A DNA stretch of 5,915 nt from an uncultured Alphaproteobacteria bacterium. Its GTDB lineage: Bacteria > Pseudomonadota > Alphaproteobacteria > Rhizobiales > Rhizobiaceae. The stretch spans positions 1 through 5,915 of the forward strand of contig CAKMZG010000138.1 in NCBI GenBank assembly GCA_929200335.1. The letters are read 5' to 3'. Each line of letters opens with the position of its first letter. The first letter of the stretch is position 1. A program made the position numbers and the translations under genes. This document shows, piece by piece, positions 5,281 to 5,915 of this stretch. The notes under the pieces are model-generated. The model did no database searches. It saw nothing but the letters and a program-made list of their open reading frames with translations, and was not told the origin of the DNA.

Positions 5281-5915
5281 ATGCCAGAAGTAATTTTTAA
5301 TGGACCAACAGGCCGATTAGAAGGCCGTTATCAACCCTCTAAAAACAAAAATGCACCCATCGCTGTAATTCTCCACCCCCATCCGCACCCAAAATTTGGT
5401 GGCACTATGAACAATCAAATCGTCTATGATTTGTTTTACATGTTCGTAAACCGGGGATTTACTGTGCTGCGCTTTAATTTTCGAGGCGTTGGACGCTCTC
5501 AAGGTGAATTCGACCATGGCATTGGCGAATTATCAGATGCAGCAGCAGCCCTTGATTGGATTCAAACCCTCCACCCAGATTCATCTGGCTGCTGGGTAGC
5601 GGGCTTTTCTTTTGGCTCGTGGATTGGCATGCAGCTCTTAATGCGCCGTCCAGAGATTGAAGGTTTTATGTCTATCGCACCACAACCTAATATTTATGAT
5701 TTCTCATTCTTGGCACCTTGCCCATCATCTGGTCTTATCATTCATGGCCGTGAAGACCGCGTATCGCCCCCTGAGGAAGTTCAACAATTAGTGGACAAAT
5801 TACGTGCCCAACAAGGCATTACAATCACCCAAGAAGTGATTGAAGATGCAAATCACTTTTTCTCTGATCATCAAGAAGAGCTAATTGAGCAATGTCAGGT
5901 TTATCTAGATAAGCG
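5281..5915 (+). CDS. Alpha/beta hydrolase, COG2945-like (3' end outside window)
   Basis: This is a cytoplasmic serine hydrolase of the alpha/beta fold; substrate and pathway cannot be assigned. The frame is open for 211 codons to the window edge, and relatives are usually about 210-225 residues, so it is nearly complete. The likely triad is visible: nucleophile Ser110 in the elbow GFSFGS (108-113), acid Asp159 in HGREDRVSP and His192 in DANHFF. Also typical are the N-terminal HPHP...FGGTMNN segment (32-45), where oxyanion-hole residues lie, and LRFNFRGVGRS (63-73). There is no signal peptide. The start has an AGGAG site 5 nt upstream. It is divergent from the suf operon and shares its control region; this neighbourhood recurs in Rhizobiales as far as I recall, but no Fe-S role is known. 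One oddity is that the His-Pro motif is extended to three HP pairs (32-37). Confidence 0.92.
   Translation, partial: MPEVIFNGPTGRLEGRYQPSKNKNAPIAVILHPHPHPKFGGTMNNQIVYDLFYMFVNRGFTVLRFNFRGVGRSQGEFDHGIGELSDAAAALDWIQTLHPDSSGCWVAGFSFGSWIGMQLLMRRPEIEGFMSIAPQPNIYDFSFLAPCPSSGLIIHGREDRVSPPEEVQQLVDKLRAQQGITITQEVIEDANHFFSDHQEELIEQCQVYLDK

Noticed and set aside
5317..5517. Minus-strand ORF of 66 codons
   Set aside because: It is antisense to the hydrolase, whose N-terminal motifs cover this stretch.

Overview
The window is a conserved alphaproteobacterial iron-sulfur cluster (SUF) operon with its divergent neighbour. It most likely comes from an AT-rich member of the Hyphomicrobiales (Rhizobiales). This rests on the gene order (NifS/IscS-like cysteine desulfurase, sufB, small ORF, sufC, sufD), the divergent COG2945-type alpha/beta hydrolase, and an Irr-box (ICE)-like palindrome between the two units. 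Genus and species cannot be read from the sequence, and no marks of mobile DNA (IS ends, integrase, tRNA, CRISPR) are visible.

Layout. Positions 1-4924 are one co-directional minus-strand operon, read from right to left. A class I cysteine desulfurase (4924-3719) comes first, followed by sufB (3662-2190). Next is a 55-codon two-helix membrane microprotein (2190-2023), whose start codon overlaps the sufB stop as TAATG. Then come sufC (1990-1241) and sufD (from 1215, running off the left edge after 405 codons). Positions 4925-5280 are a 356-bp divergent intergenic region. From 5281 a plus-strand alpha/beta hydrolase runs off the right edge after 211 codons.

How the genes work together. The desulfurase takes sulfur from cysteine as a persulfide. 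SufB, SufC and SufD form the SufBC2D scaffold, in which SufC ATP hydrolysis drives assembly of a nascent Fe-S cluster at the SufB-SufD interface. The key residues of all four proteins are intact. In relatives the operon continues with a class II desulfurase (sufS), a SufT/PaaD-like gene and sufA, which would lie left of position 1 and are not visible here.

Regulation. The intergenic region holds a near-perfect 27-bp palindrome (5094-5120). Its 17-bp core differs by one base from the Irr iron control element as I remember it. It lies just downstream of a possible minus-strand promoter, so iron control of the suf operon is likely. A second dyad (5054-5089) would fall in the 5' leader of the suf mRNA.

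Most of the window is well-known biology. The parts most worth following are the uncharacterised membrane microprotein coupled to sufB and the cluster of dyads upstream of the operon.
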